From the NCBI GenBank assembly GCA_902601705.1, contig CACKNV010000003.1, forward strand, positions 62,001 through 126,000: a stretch of 64,000 bases of DNA, given 5' to 3'. Numbering within the stretch: the first letter of the stretch is position 1; the number at the start of each line of letters is the position of its first letter. This document shows positions 9,020 to 18,452 of this stretch, in pieces. The stretch is from an uncultured Pelagibacteraceae bacterium. GTDB lineage: Bacteria; Pseudomonadota; Alphaproteobacteria; Pelagibacterales; Pelagibacteraceae. A program made the translations under genes and the position numbers. The notes below the pieces were generated by a model, which was not told the origin of the DNA, did no database searches, and worked only from the letters and a program-made list of their open reading frames with translations.

Positions 9020-10183
9020 TTACACTTTAAATAAATCTATTTTATCAGTCTTTTCCCAAGTAAATTCGCCCTTATCTGTAGGCTTCCTGCCAAAATGACC
9101 GTATGCAGACGTAATTTCATATATGGGGTTGTTAAGATTTAGCATTTCTCTAATACCTCTAGGAGATAAGTTAAAATTGTCCTCTATTAATTTTTTCACT
9201 TTATTGACTTTAGATTCATCCCCGCTTGCTAATTTAACAAAGATTGATAAAGGTTTGGATACCCCAATAGCATATGCTAGCTGTATCAAACATTTTTCTG
9301 AAACTCCCGCTGCTACAATATTTTTTGCTAAATATCTTGAAGCATAAGCTGCTGACCTATCAACTTTTGTGGGATCTTTGCCTGAAAATGCTCCTCCACC
9401 ATGTGGCGCTGCTCCTCCATAAGTATCAACAATTATCTTTCTACCAGTTAATCCCGTATCACCATCTGGCCCACCTATTATAAATTGGCCAGTAGGATTT
9501 ATATAAATTTCATTGGGATCAAGATCGGTTAAAAGATTTTCGGGAATTGATTTTTTTATATATGGAATAACTGATTCTCGTACATTTTCTTGATTAAGAT
9601 CTTTAGAGTGTTGAGTTGAAATAACAACAGAAGTTACTTTTACAGGTTTTTCATTTTCGTATAACATTGTTACTTGGCTTTTTGAGTCTGGTTCAATACC
9701 TTTTAAGGTTCCTTTTTTTCTATCCTCCGCCATTAATCTTAAAATTTTGTGAGAATAATGAATGGGAGCTGGCATTAGTTCGTCTGTTTCGTTGCATGCA
9801 TATCCAAACATAATACCTTGGTCGCCAGCTCCTTCATCCTTGTTATCTTTGGAGTCAACGCCCATTGCTATATCTGCAGATTGTTCATGAAGAAATGTTT
9901 CAATATTAGCAGTTTTCCAACTAAAACCATCCTGATCATAACCAATATCTTTGATACAATCTTTAACTTTAGAAATTAGTTCCTCTTTATTAATTTTAGG
10001 TCCTCTAGTTTCTCCAGCAAGAACAACCTTGTTGGTAGTTGTAAGTGTTTCACAAGCAACTCTTGAAACAGGGTCTTTTGATAAATAAGAGTCGACAACC
10101 ATATCTGAAATTCTGTCACATACTTTATCTGGGTGTCCCTCAGAGACCGACTCACTAGTGAATAAATAATTATTATTTTCCAT
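9020..10183 (-). CDS. metK: S-adenosylmethionine synthetase
   Basis: Makes S-adenosylmethionine from methionine and [20 protein letters not shown] is the N-terminal methionine/ATP site. [14 protein letters not shown] and [19 protein letters not shown] are the other signature motifs. Its 387 aa is normal. Its start overlaps the lnt 3' end by 11 nt, so there is no room for a leader or a SAM riboswitch directly before it. A strong terminator follows. It is probably the last gene of the phoH-ybeY-lnt-metK run. Confidence 0.97.
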   Translation of the reverse strand: MENNNYLFTSESVSEGHPDKVCDRISDMVVDSYLSKDPVSRVACETLTTTNKVVLAGETRGPKINKEELISKVKDCIKDIGYDQDGFSWKTANIETFLHEQSADIAMGVDSKDNKDEGAGDQGIMFGYACNETDELMPAPIHYSHKILRLMAEDRKKGTLKGIEPDSKSQVTMLYENEKPVKVTSVVISTQHSKDLNQENVRESVIPYIKKSIPENLLTDLDPNEIYINPTGQFIIGGPDGDTGLTGRKIIVDTYGGAAPHGGGAFSGKDPTKVDRSAAYASRYLAKNIVAAGVSEKCLIQLAYAIGVSKPLSIFVKLASGDESKVNKVKKLIEDNFNLSPRGIREMLNLNNPIYEITSAYGHFGRKPTDKGEFTWEKTDKIDLFKV

Positions 10184-11732
10184 TTTGTTTATTGTAAATT
10201 AAAAAGATAAAAAGATATGTAATTAAAAGTGCAAAAAAGATCAAATCATTTTTAATTTTATTTGATTTTATTAAAGGTACTTCAAATTCTATACTTCCAG
10301 CCTCATTTCTGTTTAATGTTTTTACAATATTGCCCTTATTATCTATAATTGCACTTATACCTCGATTTGCTGATCTCAATAAAAAAGTATTATTCTCTAT
10401 GGCTCTAAAAATTGATTTTACAAAATGCTGGTCCGGCCCTATAGATTGACCAAACCAACCGTCTTCAGAAATATTTATTAAAAGATTAGTATTTTCATCT
10501 GACTTTTGTATTAAGTCTGTAAAAATTATTTCATAGCAAATTAATGGTAAAATATTTAGATTTTCAATAATTAGATTGTTATCTTCAATGCCTTTTAAAT
10601 AAGAACCATGTCCCTCAGTAATTTTCTTAAGACCTAATTTCTTAAGCGCAGTTTCGAAGGGTAAAAACTCTCCAAACGGGACAAGCTTCCTTTTATTATA
10701 GCTTTTGATAATATCAAAGTTGTTATTAACCACTATCATGCTGTTGTAAAATTTACCCGATAAAATATCCATTTTATTTGTTCCAAATACTATAAAATGT
10801 TTCTCAGAAAAATTATTTAAGATTAGTTCTTTAAAAGAAATAATTTCATTGTAACTATATCCACTAAATACACCTTCAGGCCAGATAAATAATGTTTTTT
10901 TATTTTTGTCTGGATCGCTATATTTTATTAATTTATCAAATCTTTCTTGTATCTCTTTAGGTTCAAGTCCATATTTTAAATTAAAATTTGGGCCAATAAT
11001 TTTTACATATATCTTTTCTTTTACTGTGCCTAAGTAAAAATTATTTTTATTTATTAAGTAATTTCCATAAATGTATAAAAACAAAATAGCTGTAAAAATA
11101 CTTACAGATATAAATACCTTTTTAATTGAACTTAGCCTATAAAAGAAAATTACTGGCAAAGTAAAAAATGTTATTACTAAAAGATTATAAGAATATAATC
11201 CAATAAAGTTTATGATTTGTAAAATTTCAATAGCACTTGACGTACTGTAAGCCCATAAGTTCCAAGGAAAACCTGTTAGCAAAATACCTCTCAAATAATC
11301 CGAAAAGGCTAAACTGCTGGCAAAAATTAATAATGAGGAAAAATCTAATTTCAAATATTGTCCTACAAACAATGTAACAAAACCAATAAACAAACTTAAA
11401 AATAGTGGAATTAATATAAGCGCGAAAGGAATTAAAATCGCAAAATTTTCATCAAATGTAAGTGAGTTTGTAATCCAAGAAATTCCACTTAAATAAAATG
11501 CAAAGCCAAAAGTTGATCCAAATATGAATAGATTTTTCTTATAAGGTTTTTGTCGGTAAACAGACTTAGATTTTTTATTTATATAAACTAATAAGTAAAA
11601 GAAAATAGGAAAAATAATAAAATTTATTAATGTAAAATTAAATGGAGCAAAAGATAATATACTTAATGAACCAAGAGCAAAAGGGGCTATGTATAAAATA
11701 AAAAAACGATTATTTAAATATTTTTCAAGCAT
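10173..11732 (-). CDS. lnt: Apolipoprotein N-acyltransferase
   Basis: An inner-membrane enzyme that adds the third acyl chain to lipoproteins. The N-terminal half (about 230 aa) is a series of hydrophobic helices. The C-terminal nitrilase domain shows [10 protein letters not shown] (catalytic Glu), [14 protein letters not shown] (catalytic Lys) and [10 protein letters not shown] (catalytic Cys), followed by NISEDGWFG. The ORF track begins at a TTG at 11738; the ATG two codons in (11732) is preferred, giving 519 aa. It overlaps ybeY upstream and metK downstream. Several lipoproteins in this window are likely substrates. Confidence 0.95.
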   Translation of the reverse strand: MLEKYLNNRFFILYIAPFALGSLSILSFAPFNFTLINFIIFPIFFYLLVYINKKSKSVYRQKPYKKNLFIFGSTFGFAFYLSGISWITNSLTFDENFAILIPFALILIPLFLSLFIGFVTLFVGQYLKLDFSSLLIFASSLAFSDYLRGILLTGFPWNLWAYSTSSAIEILQIINFIGLYSYNLLVITFFTLPVIFFYRLSSIKKVFISVSIFTAILFLYIYGNYLINKNNFYLGTVKEKIYVKIIGPNFNLKYGLEPKEIQERFDKLIKYSDPDKNKKTLFIWPEGVFSGYSYNEIISFKELILNNFSEKHFIVFGTNKMDILSGKFYNSMIVVNNNFDIIKSYNKRKLVPFGEFLPFETALKKLGLKKITEGHGSYLKGIEDNNLIIENLNILPLICYEIIFTDLIQKSDENTNLLINISEDGWFGQSIGPDQHFVKSIFRAIENNTFLLRSANRGISAIIDNKGNIVKTLNRNEAGSIEFEVPLIKSNKIKNDLIFFALLITYLFIFLIYNKQNGK

Positions 11733-12192
11733 TAACAAAATTTAAATATTTTTTTTCAATTCTTCGCATAATTTTAAAATCATTGTCGCTTTTATGATCA
11801 TATCCAAACAAATGAACTAATCCATGTATCCATAGATTATCAAATTGTAATTTAAAATTTTTTTTAACATTTTTACTTTTTATCTTGTTTAAATTAATAA
11901 TTATGTCTCCTAGATAAATTTCTTCTTTTAATTTTAATTTTTTTTTTAGCTCTTTTTTGGTTTGAAATGGAAATGACAATATATCTGTTGCTTTACTTTT
12001 TTTTCTAAATTTTTTGTTAAGGCTTTTAATTTCTTTATTTCCAGAGAGTAATAAAGTACAAAAAATTTTATTTCTTTTAAATTTTTTTTCTTTTAGGTTT
12101 AATTTAACAATTTTTCGATCTAGATAATCATTTGGTTTTTTTAAATAGTTAAACCAATTATTATTACTTGTAATAACATTAATCTTTATCAT
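11725..12192 (-). CDS. ybeY: Endoribonuclease YbeY
   Basis: A single-strand metal-dependent endoribonuclease for 16S 3'-end maturation and ribosome quality control. The zinc motif HGLVHLFGYDH (H-x3-H-x5-H) and the upstream segment KATDILSFPF are diagnostic. The length (155 aa from the ATG at 12192; the track's TTG at 12195 is one codon earlier) is normal. It overlaps phoH upstream and lnt downstream. phoH-ybeY adjacency is a widespread proteobacterial arrangement and supports the call. Confidence 0.93.
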   Translation of the reverse strand: MIKINVITSNNNWFNYLKKPNDYLDRKIVKLNLKEKKFKRNKIFCTLLLSGNKEIKSLNKKFRKKSKATDILSFPFQTKKELKKKLKLKEEIYLGDIIINLNKIKSKNVKKNFKLQFDNLWIHGLVHLFGYDHKSDNDFKIMRRIEKKYLNFVNA

Positions 12193-13183
12193 CAATGCTT
12201 TTATTTTGATAAGCTTTAATGATTTTTGAAACTAGTGGATGCCTTACTACATCATGGTGATCAAATTCAATTACTTTAATTTCTTTAAGATCTTGAAGGA
12301 TATTTCTTGATTTAATCAAACCAGAGTCTCTCTTGTTTATTAAATCTACTTGGCTTGGATCTCCATTAACAACTAATTTAGAATTCTCACCTATTCTTGT
12401 GAGAAACATTTTGATTTGAGTTTCTGTCGCATTTTGCGCTTCATCTAAAATCGCAAAGCAATTTTTTAAAGTTCTACCTCTCATAAATGCTAATGGAGCT
12501 ATTTCTATTTCACCCATTTCAATTTTTTTATCTATTTTATCAGCACCAAAAAGTTCATAAAGAGCATCATATAGAGGTCTTAAATATGGATCGACTTTTT
12601 CCTTCATATCACCTGGCAAAAAACCTAATTTTTCACCAGCTTCAACTGCTGGCCTAGATAAAATTACTCTATCAATTTTTTTTTCCATTAATAAAGTTAC
12701 TGCAACAGATACAGCTAGAAAACTTTTCCCTGTACCCGCTGGCCCAAGTGACATAATGATATCACTTTCTTTTAAAGCCTTAATATATTCTGATTGTTTT
12801 TCAGATCTTGCGATTACTGACTTTTTTGGAGTCTTTATTAATTGTTTGAAACTTTTAACATTGGACTCCTCAATCTCTAAATTTTTTTTCACAGACAGAA
12901 CTATATCCTCTTTTTCAATTATATTCGTTAAAAAATATTTATTAATTAAAAATTTAATAGCGTCACAAAATATTGATAATTTTTCTTTACCACCCTTACA
13001 AGTAATTGAATTTCCTCTAAAAAAAACATTGGTATCAGTTAACTTAGATAAACTTTTAAGATTCTGATCAAATTGACCAACTATTGCCATTAACATTTCA
13101 TTGTCATTTATTGAAATGTTTACTGTTTCTTTATCAATCTTTTTTATAACAAGGCTTTGCTCTAATTTGCTTATTTCTGACAT
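12179..13183 (-). CDS. phoH: PhoH-like ATPase
   Basis: A cytoplasmic P-loop NTPase of the PhoH/YbeZ family, linked to RNA metabolism together with YbeY. Walker A GPAGTGKS is at about residues 147-154, and Walker B is in CFAILDEAQNA. LSRPAVEAGEKLGFLPGD is a family signature. Its 334 aa is typical of YbeZ. It lies 4 bases downstream of miaB, matching the common order miaB-phoH-ybeY-lnt. The exact substrate of the family is not settled. Confidence 0.93.
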   Translation of the reverse strand: MSEISKLEQSLVIKKIDKETVNISINDNEMLMAIVGQFDQNLKSLSKLTDTNVFFRGNSITCKGGKEKLSIFCDAIKFLINKYFLTNIIEKEDIVLSVKKNLEIEESNVKSFKQLIKTPKKSVIARSEKQSEYIKALKESDIIMSLGPAGTGKSFLAVSVAVTLLMEKKIDRVILSRPAVEAGEKLGFLPGDMKEKVDPYLRPLYDALYELFGADKIDKKIEMGEIEIAPLAFMRGRTLKNCFAILDEAQNATETQIKMFLTRIGENSKLVVNGDPSQVDLINKRDSGLIKSRNILQDLKEIKVIEFDHHDVVRHPLVSKIIKAYQNKSIDDKD

Positions 13184-13187
13184 TTAT

Positions 13188-14522
13188 TTAAGCAGCATAA
13201 TTGGTTTGACTTGAATTTAATATAACTTCACCAAATAATGTGTTCTGGTTTACTTTTACAATATTAACATTTTTAATCTTCCCTGTTAAATCATTATTAC
13301 TTTCAACAATTACTGAATTGAAATGTTCATCTCGTCCAAAATATTTATTCCCACTTTTCATTTTATTTTCAAATAATACATTTACTGTTTTATTTATTAA
13401 CTTTTTTCTATAATTAGATTTGATATCCTCACCTACTTGTTGGAACTCTAGTAGTCTATTTTTTGCGTCTTTTTCATTTATTTTATCTAATTTAAAAGCT
13501 GGAGTGCCTGGCCTTGCGCTAAATATAAAAGAGAATGAATTAATAAACCTAATTTTAGTCATCAGTTTGACAGTTTTTTTAAAGTCATCATATGTTTCAC
13601 CAGGATAACCAATTATGAAATCGCTTGAAAATTTAATATCTGGTTTAACTTTAATTAATTTTCTTACAATCTCTAAATATTCTTCAATAGTGTGTTTTCT
13701 ATTCATTGCCTTCAATATTTTATTTGATCCACTCTGTACAGGTAAATGTATTAAAGGCATTAACTTTTCACATTTTTGATGTACTTCAATTAAATCTTCC
13801 GAAAAATCTATTGGATGAGATGTTGTATATCTAATTCTTTTTAAATTTTTTATTTTAGATATTTCTTTTATCAAATCTGAAAGTTTCTTTCCCTTAAAAT
13901 TATAAGCATTAACATTTTGCCCAAGTAAATTAATTTCTCTTGCGCCATTTTTAACTAATTGATTTGCCTCTGATACTAATTCTTCCATTGATCTTGAATA
14001 TTCTGCTCCCCGGGTGTAAGGAACAACACAAAATTTACAAAATTTATCACATCCCTCTTGAATAGTTAAAAATGATGAAATTCTATTATCTGTATTTTTT
14101 AATATATTTAAACTGTCGAATTTTTCTATAACATCAAATTCTGTAATATTAATAGGATTTAATTTTTTTTCTAATTTTGAAATCGTATCATTAATTTGAT
14201 GATATGACTGTGGACCTATAATTGCGTCTATATATTTTTCCTTTTTTAAAAGAATATTGCCTTCTGCTTGTGCAACACAACCAACTATCAAAACAATGGG
14301 TTTAGGTTTATTTTTAAACTTCTTTTTGACTCTTCCAATGTCATGATAAACTTTGTCTGTAGCTTTTTCTCTTATATGACAAGTGTTTAAAATATAGCAG
14401 TCTGCTTCACACAAATTATCTGTATGCGTGTAATTAATCTTCTTTGTCAAATCCAAAATACGATTACTATCGTACTCATTCATTTGACATCCAAAAGTTT
14501 TGATATAAATTTTTTTTTGCAA
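13188..14522 (-). CDS. miaB: tRNA-2-methylthio-N6-dimethylallyladenosine synthase
   Basis: A radical-SAM methylthiotransferase that modifies i6A37 of tRNAs reading UNN codons. The N-terminal cluster cysteines are at about 12, 48 and 82. The radical-SAM motif CDKFCKFC is at 158-165. A TRAM-like region follows at the C-terminus. Its 444 aa is normal. The only sensible start is TTG (14522), directly after the fur stop; the next Met (residue 14) is beyond Cys12. An AT-rich genome uses many UNN codons, which fits retention of this enzyme. Confidence 0.95.
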   Translation of the reverse strand: MQKKIYIKTFGCQMNEYDSNRILDLTKKINYTHTDNLCEADCYILNTCHIREKATDKVYHDIGRVKKKFKNKPKPIVLIVGCVAQAEGNILLKKEKYIDAIIGPQSYHQINDTISKLEKKLNPINITEFDVIEKFDSLNILKNTDNRISSFLTIQEGCDKFCKFCVVPYTRGAEYSRSMEELVSEANQLVKNGAREINLLGQNVNAYNFKGKKLSDLIKEISKIKNLKRIRYTTSHPIDFSEDLIEVHQKCEKLMPLIHLPVQSGSNKILKAMNRKHTIEEYLEIVRKLIKVKPDIKFSSDFIIGYPGETYDDFKKTVKLMTKIRFINSFSFIFSARPGTPAFKLDKINEKDAKNRLLEFQQVGEDIKSNYRKKLINKTVNVLFENKMKSGNKYFGRDEHFNSVIVESNNDLTGKIKNVNIVKVNQNTLFGEVILNSSQTNYAA

Positions 14523-14523
14523 A

Positions 14524-14949
14524 TTATTTTTTTATCTTTGAACCATAAAGCTCTAACTTATGATCAACTAATTTATAACCTAATTTTTTTGCAACCTCAT
14601 TCTGCAGTTTTTCTATATCTTTATCGACAAATTCTATAATTTCTCCACTATTTATATCTATAAGATGATCATGATGTTCATCAAGGGATGGTTCGTACCT
14701 TGCTTTACCTCCTTTAAAATCATGTTTCTCTAAAATACCTGACTCCTCAAATAATTTTACTGTTCGATAAACTGTAGCAATACTAATTTTTTTATCTATT
14801 TCTGAGACTCTCTTGTGTAATTCATCTACATCTGGATGATCTTTTGAACCATAAACTTCTTTAGACTCTGATAAGACTTTTGCTATTATCTTTCTTTGAT
14901 CAGTGAGTCTCACACCCTTTAGTTGACATTTTTGCTCGATTGCATTCAT
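14524..14949 (-). CDS. fur: Fur-family transcriptional regulator
   Basis: A metal-responsive dimeric repressor. The winged-helix DNA-binding part covers residues 1-85 (RLTDQRKIIAKVL, ISIATVYRTVKLFEESGIL). The metal-site motif EHHDHLID is at about 91-98. Its 141 aa is typical. There is no C-terminal CxxC zinc pair, as in many alphaproteobacterial Fur/Mur proteins. Whether it senses iron or manganese cannot be told from the sequence. It is between tsaB and miaB, only 2 nt from the miaB start, so the genes are probably co-transcribed. Confidence 0.9.
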   Translation of the reverse strand: MNAIEQKCQLKGVRLTDQRKIIAKVLSESKEVYGSKDHPDVDELHKRVSEIDKKISIATVYRTVKLFEESGILEKHDFKGGKARYEPSLDEHHDHLIDINSGEIIEFVDKDIEKLQNEVAKKLGYKLVDHKLELYGSKIKK

Positions 14950-14959
14950 ATTTCTTAAT

Positions 14960-15340
14960 TTAACTTAAATATATTGGTTTAATCAAATTTTTTTGTATTA
15001 ATTTTTTTTTAATTAAAAGTTCAATATTAACAAGGTTAAATTGCCCTAAATCTGAATTTTTATATCCAAATAAATTAATTTTTTTTGATATTTTTATACC
15101 TTTCGCTACTGCTAAAGAAACTCTCGTGGATGAAAAGCTGCCCGGTCCATTATTAACCAACACTGAAAAATTCTTGCAAAGATTTACTTTGTGTTTTTTT
15201 ATCATATTTAATATGCTGGCTACTAACTGTTCGTTATCAGTTTTTTGATCAAAATCATGAATATAAAAATTATTATTTATTTTCAAACCAATTTTGTTTT
15301 CTTTGCCTATGAGATTTATAATTAAGAAATCTTTAATCAT
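14960..15340 (-). CDS. tsaB: Shortened TsaB-like protein (t6A tRNA modification)
   Basis: TsaB pairs with TsaD for threonylcarbamoyl-adenosine formation at tRNA position 37. NNGPGSFSSTRVSLAVAKGI matches the TsaB signature GPGSFTGLRIGLA-AKG, and the final KPIYLS matches the family's C-terminal P-x-YLR. It is only 126 aa against about 230, so most of the second lobe is missing while the very end is kept. It is still an open, uninterrupted frame. The start region overlaps the divergent deacetylase gene by about 32 bp. The role is inferred; a pseudogene is less likely given the intact ends. Confidence 0.72.
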   Translation of the reverse strand: MIKDFLIINLIGKENKIGLKINNNFYIHDFDQKTDNEQLVASILNMIKKHKVNLCKNFSVLVNNGPGSFSSTRVSLAVAKGIKISKKINLFGYKNSDLGQFNLVNIELLIKKKLIQKNLIKPIYLS

Positions 15341-16364
15341 TTATTTTGTTATATCTATTTTATCTTTTCAAAACAATTTGTATTCAAATTCTCCAAAAGA
15401 AAAGATCGACGATTTTGGTATTATTTCTCTTATGTATCACAGATTTGAAGAAAATAAGTATCCTTCTACTAATATAAGAATAAACAATTTTAAAGAACAT
15501 TTAAAAATTATCGAAGGAAATAATATAAAATTTATAAATCCTAAAAATTTTGAAAATGAACTAAAAAATAATAAGTTACAAAGAAAAATACTTTTAACTA
15601 TCGATGATGGCTTTCTATCATTTTATAAAAATGCTTGGCCAATTCTTAAAAACAAAAAAATACCTTTTATTTTGTTTATAAGTACTCGCGAAGTAGGAGC
15701 ATTTAATTACATGTCATGGGAACAGATTAAAGAAATAAGTAAAGAGGACTTTGTAGAAATAGGTAATCATAGCCACACGCACGAATACTTAGCAGATGAA
15801 AATAGTGAAACTATAAAAAAAGATATTGAAAAATCAATATCAATTTTTAAAAAAAACCTAGGTAAAAATTCTATTTTTTTTTCATATCCTTTTGGTGAAT
15901 ATAGTAATGATTTCAAAAACATAATAAAAAATTTTAATTTTAAATATGCGTTTGGCCAACATTCTGGTGTAATAGATGAAACAAAAGATTTTTATGAATT
16001 GCCCAGATACCCTATTAATGAAAAATATGGAGAAATTAAGAGATTTTCATCTTTAACAAAAACTTTACCTTTTAAATACAAGAAAATTTATCCTGATGAA
16101 AAATATCTTTCTCAAAATAAAAACCCACCAAACGTAAAAATACAATTTTATGAAAATATTGAAAATCTTAAATCTGTCGGATGTTACTCTAATGAAGGAA
16201 ATAATTGGAGGAAGTCAGATATCAAATTTGAGAATTCCAATACGCTTTTAATTAATATTTCTGAGAAATTTGTTGGGGAAAGAGGAAGAATTAATTGTTC
16301 GCTGAGAGATCCTAGTGGTTTATGGCGATGGTTAGGGATTCAATTTGTAATAGGCGAAAATTAA
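15309..16364 (+). CDS. Exported polysaccharide deacetylase family protein
   Basis: A NodB-fold deacetylase, probably periplasmic, acting on a cell-wall or surface glycan. From the ATG at 15309 it has a signal peptide (MRFIIKKSLIIYFVISILSF, residues 1-20 or a little more). LMYHRF, the metal motif LLTIDDGF and EIGNHSHTHEYL (H-x3-H) are the deacetylase motifs; the last part may be a substrate-binding tail. The track start at 15294 is a TTG and places charged residues before the signal, so it is less likely. It is divergent to and overlaps tsaB. The substrate is unknown. Confidence 0.8.
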   Translation: MRFIIKKSLIIYFVISILSFQNNLYSNSPKEKIDDFGIISLMYHRFEENKYPSTNIRINNFKEHLKIIEGNNIKFINPKNFENELKNNKLQRKILLTIDDGFLSFYKNAWPILKNKKIPFILFISTREVGAFNYMSWEQIKEISKEDFVEIGNHSHTHEYLADENSETIKKDIEKSISIFKKNLGKNSIFFSYPFGEYSNDFKNIIKNFNFKYAFGQHSGVIDETKDFYELPRYPINEKYGEIKRFSSLTKTLPFKYKKIYPDEKYLSQNKNPPNVKIQFYENIENLKSVGCYSNEGNNWRKSDIKFENSNTLLINISEKFVGERGRINCSLRDPSGLWRWLGIQFVIGEN

Positions 16365-16365
16365 C

Positions 16366-17892
16366 TTAAGAGGATAGTTCAATTTTTTTAACAGAGTTTA
16401 CTAATCTTACTGGTTCAAAATCCGTTAATCTATTTTGTTTAATTATCTGATTTAATATTTTTGTATATTCAGCTCCTGTTTGTGCATAGTTATTTAATGT
16501 TTCTGTTAACTCTAATCCTTTAATAATTTTGTTTTTATCTCTAAGGTCTAATCTTTTTTGTCTAAATTTAGAGTAACTTTTGTGAGTATTAAGATTATTT
16601 TGGTAAGCTTTTACGGAAGCTCTTAAAATTGGAAATTTTAGGATTTTATGATTTTTATTACTTTCTCTGTCTAACGGTGCGATTCCTTGTCCGCTCCAAG
16701 TCCATTGTCCAAAAATAGCATTCCCTTCTAAAGCAAATCTTGAAGTACCCCATCCGCTTTCTTTAGCTGCTTGGGCAAGAGCTATTGATGTTGGTATAAT
16801 ATCCATTCGAACAATTAATTCTTTTAAATCACCTTTTTTAACTTTATATTCTAATAGTTTTTGTCTTAACCATTGTTTTTCTAAATCTGTGGTAAATTTC
16901 TTTTTACTTACTGTTAATAATTTTTCTCTATCCGCCAGTATTCTTTCATTTTCAGCAACAATTAAAGGTAAGACAATTTTTATAAATGTTTCTTTCTTTA
17001 ATTTTGTATTTTGTAAAGCATCAAGATCTCTTGGAAACTGAGTAAAATATATAGGTTTAACGACTTTTTGCACTCTAACTTTACCCAAATCATATTCGAC
17101 ATCTTTAAAAAGATTCAAAACTGTCTCTGTTTTCAAATTTAAATTAGGTAAAATAACTTCATCTACACTTTTTCTTTTTACTTCAAGCTTAGGTTTTTCC
17201 TTTGATTTATTTACTTCTTTTTTAATATCTGGTTTCTTAATTTCTTGTTTTTTTACCTCTTTTTTGATTTCTGGCTTTTTAACATCTTTTTTAATTTCTG
17301 GCTTTTTCACCTCTTTTTTAATTTCTGGTTTATTTGATAATTCGCCTTCATAAAAATAATTTGCACCACTAAAGCCGATCGTTGTTATAACGACAACAGA
17401 TGCAATGCCAATAATCCCTTTTTTAGCTTTTTGAGGTTCTATTTGTTGTTTATAAATGCCATGGAACAAATCAGTAAAGAGATTTCCAAAAAATCCATAA
17501 ACTACTTTTCCTAACATCGGAATAATATTTAAGAAATTTAAACCTATTTTACCAAGTTGGATCCATAAATCTTTAAAGGCTCGGCTGATTTTTCTATTTG
17601 TATCAAGTTTAAAATTTTCAAACTTTCTTATCGCTCTATTTTTATCTTTTATTTTATTGTCTTTAAATTCCTTTAAATTGGTTTTAAATTTTCCAACAGG
17701 TTTAATAATATTATCTCTTAAAAAATTTGATTTAAAATCTTTCGGAATAGTAATTTTATTTTTTTTTAATATTAGTTCTAATTGACCAGAAGTTAGATTC
17801 TTTCTACTTTTTTCATAGTCTTTAATCTCTTTAACATCATAGATATATGCAAGTTCTACTAATTTATCTCTATAGCTTAATTTTTTTTTCAT
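16366..17892 (-). CDS. Bax-like glucosaminidase-domain membrane protein
   Basis: A probable peptidoglycan hydrolase anchored in the inner membrane. Residues 1-150 are basic and helical. A transmembrane segment is at about 158-180 (GIIGIASVVVITTIGFSGANY). A Lys/Glu/Pro repeat linker follows (188-229). The C-terminal domain carries SIALAQAAKESGWGTSRFA, the catalytic-Glu motif of the Bax/glucosaminidase family, and GNAIFGQWTW. The ATG start overlaps the Nfu stop (ATGA). E. coli Bax lacks this long cytoplasmic part, so the N-terminal half is unusual. The activity is inferred from the family. Confidence 0.8.
   Translation of the reverse strand: MKKKLSYRDKLVELAYIYDVKEIKDYEKSRKNLTSGQLELILKKNKITIPKDFKSNFLRDNIIKPVGKFKTNLKEFKDNKIKDKNRAIRKFENFKLDTNRKISRAFKDLWIQLGKIGLNFLNIIPMLGKVVYGFFGNLFTDLFHGIYKQQIEPQKAKKGIIGIASVVVITTIGFSGANYFYEGELSNKPEIKKEVKKPEIKKDVKKPEIKKEVKKQEIKKPDIKKEVNKSKEKPKLEVKRKSVDEVILPNLNLKTETVLNLFKDVEYDLGKVRVQKVVKPIYFTQFPRDLDALQNTKLKKETFIKIVLPLIVAENERILADREKLLTVSKKKFTTDLEKQWLRQKLLEYKVKKGDLKELIVRMDIIPTSIALAQAAKESGWGTSRFALEGNAIFGQWTWSGQGIAPLDRESNKNHKILKFPILRASVKAYQNNLNTHKSYSKFRQKRLDLRDKNKIIKGLELTETLNNYAQTGAEYTKILNQIIKQNRLTDFEPVRLVNSVKKIELSS
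17206..17331 (-). repeat. In-frame KPEIKKEVK repeat in the Bax-like protein
   Basis: About four to five tandem copies of a 9-residue unit (KPEIKKEVK, KPEIKKDVK and variants) form a highly charged linker between the membrane segment and the glucosaminidase domain. On the DNA it appears as repeated TTTTTTAATTTCTGG blocks. It is probably a periplasmic spacer able to reach through or bind the cell wall. Such near-identical units can change copy number by slippage. Confidence 0.85.
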
Positions 17893-18440
17893 TGTTCAGC
17901 CTCAACCGAATTTACCTCTTTTACGTAGTGTTTTAAAAGATTTTGAACACCTTGTTTAAGAGTCATCAAAGAACTAGGGCAACCTGAACAGCTTCCTTGT
18001 AGCTGTACTTTTACAACTCCATTTTCAAAAGATATAAACTTTATATCTCCTCCATCTCTTGCCACAGCTGGACGTATTTTTGTATCTAGAACTTCAACAA
18101 TTTTATTCACAATTTCGTTATCGGTATGGCTATTTTCCCCTTTTTTTTTAATTTCTTTTAGTATCGGCTCATCATTTTTTTCAAAATAATCATTCAGGTG
18201 TGAAATCACCATAGGTTTTAGCTCATTCCATGAAACTTCTTTAGTTTTTTTAACTGAGATAAATTTCTCTGATAACAAAATCAATTCTACACCTTTAAAA
18301 TTTAATAATTCTTTGACAAAAGGAATTTTTATTTCATTTTCTTTCTCCTTCTTAAACTCCTCAGTTCCGACAGCTGATAATGTTCTCTCTGACAAAAACT
18401 TTAAAGAATCCGGATTGGGTGTGTTTTCTGTTTGTATCAT
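17889..18440 (-). CDS. Nfu-type iron-sulfur carrier protein
   Basis: An Fe-S cluster scaffold/carrier. The N-terminal Nfu_N domain (MIQTENTPNPDSLKFL) is joined to a C-terminal NifU domain (IRPAVARDGGDIKF) with the cluster-binding motif CSGCPSS. Its 183 aa is the normal size of alphaproteobacterial NifU-like proteins. It delivers clusters to apo-enzymes; MiaB and Nth in this window are plausible clients, though that is inference. It is 4-nt overlapped with the Bax-like gene and lies 12 nt after trpS. Confidence 0.92.
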   Translation of the reverse strand: MIQTENTPNPDSLKFLSERTLSAVGTEEFKKEKENEIKIPFVKELLNFKGVELILLSEKFISVKKTKEVSWNELKPMVISHLNDYFEKNDEPILKEIKKKGENSHTDNEIVNKIVEVLDTKIRPAVARDGGDIKFISFENGVVKVQLQGSCSGCPSSLMTLKQGVQNLLKHYVKEVNSVEAEQ

Positions 18441-18452
18441 AAAAGTTTTATA

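Noticed and set aside
10173-10183. SAM riboswitch before metK
   Set aside because: metK overlaps lnt by 11 nt, so there is no leader to hold one.
12756-13067. 103-aa ORF antisense to phoH
   Set aside because: Shadow of a well-supported gene, with no independent support.
17206-17331. CRISPR-like repeats
   Set aside because: They are in-frame protein repeats without unique spacers; no cas genes occur.
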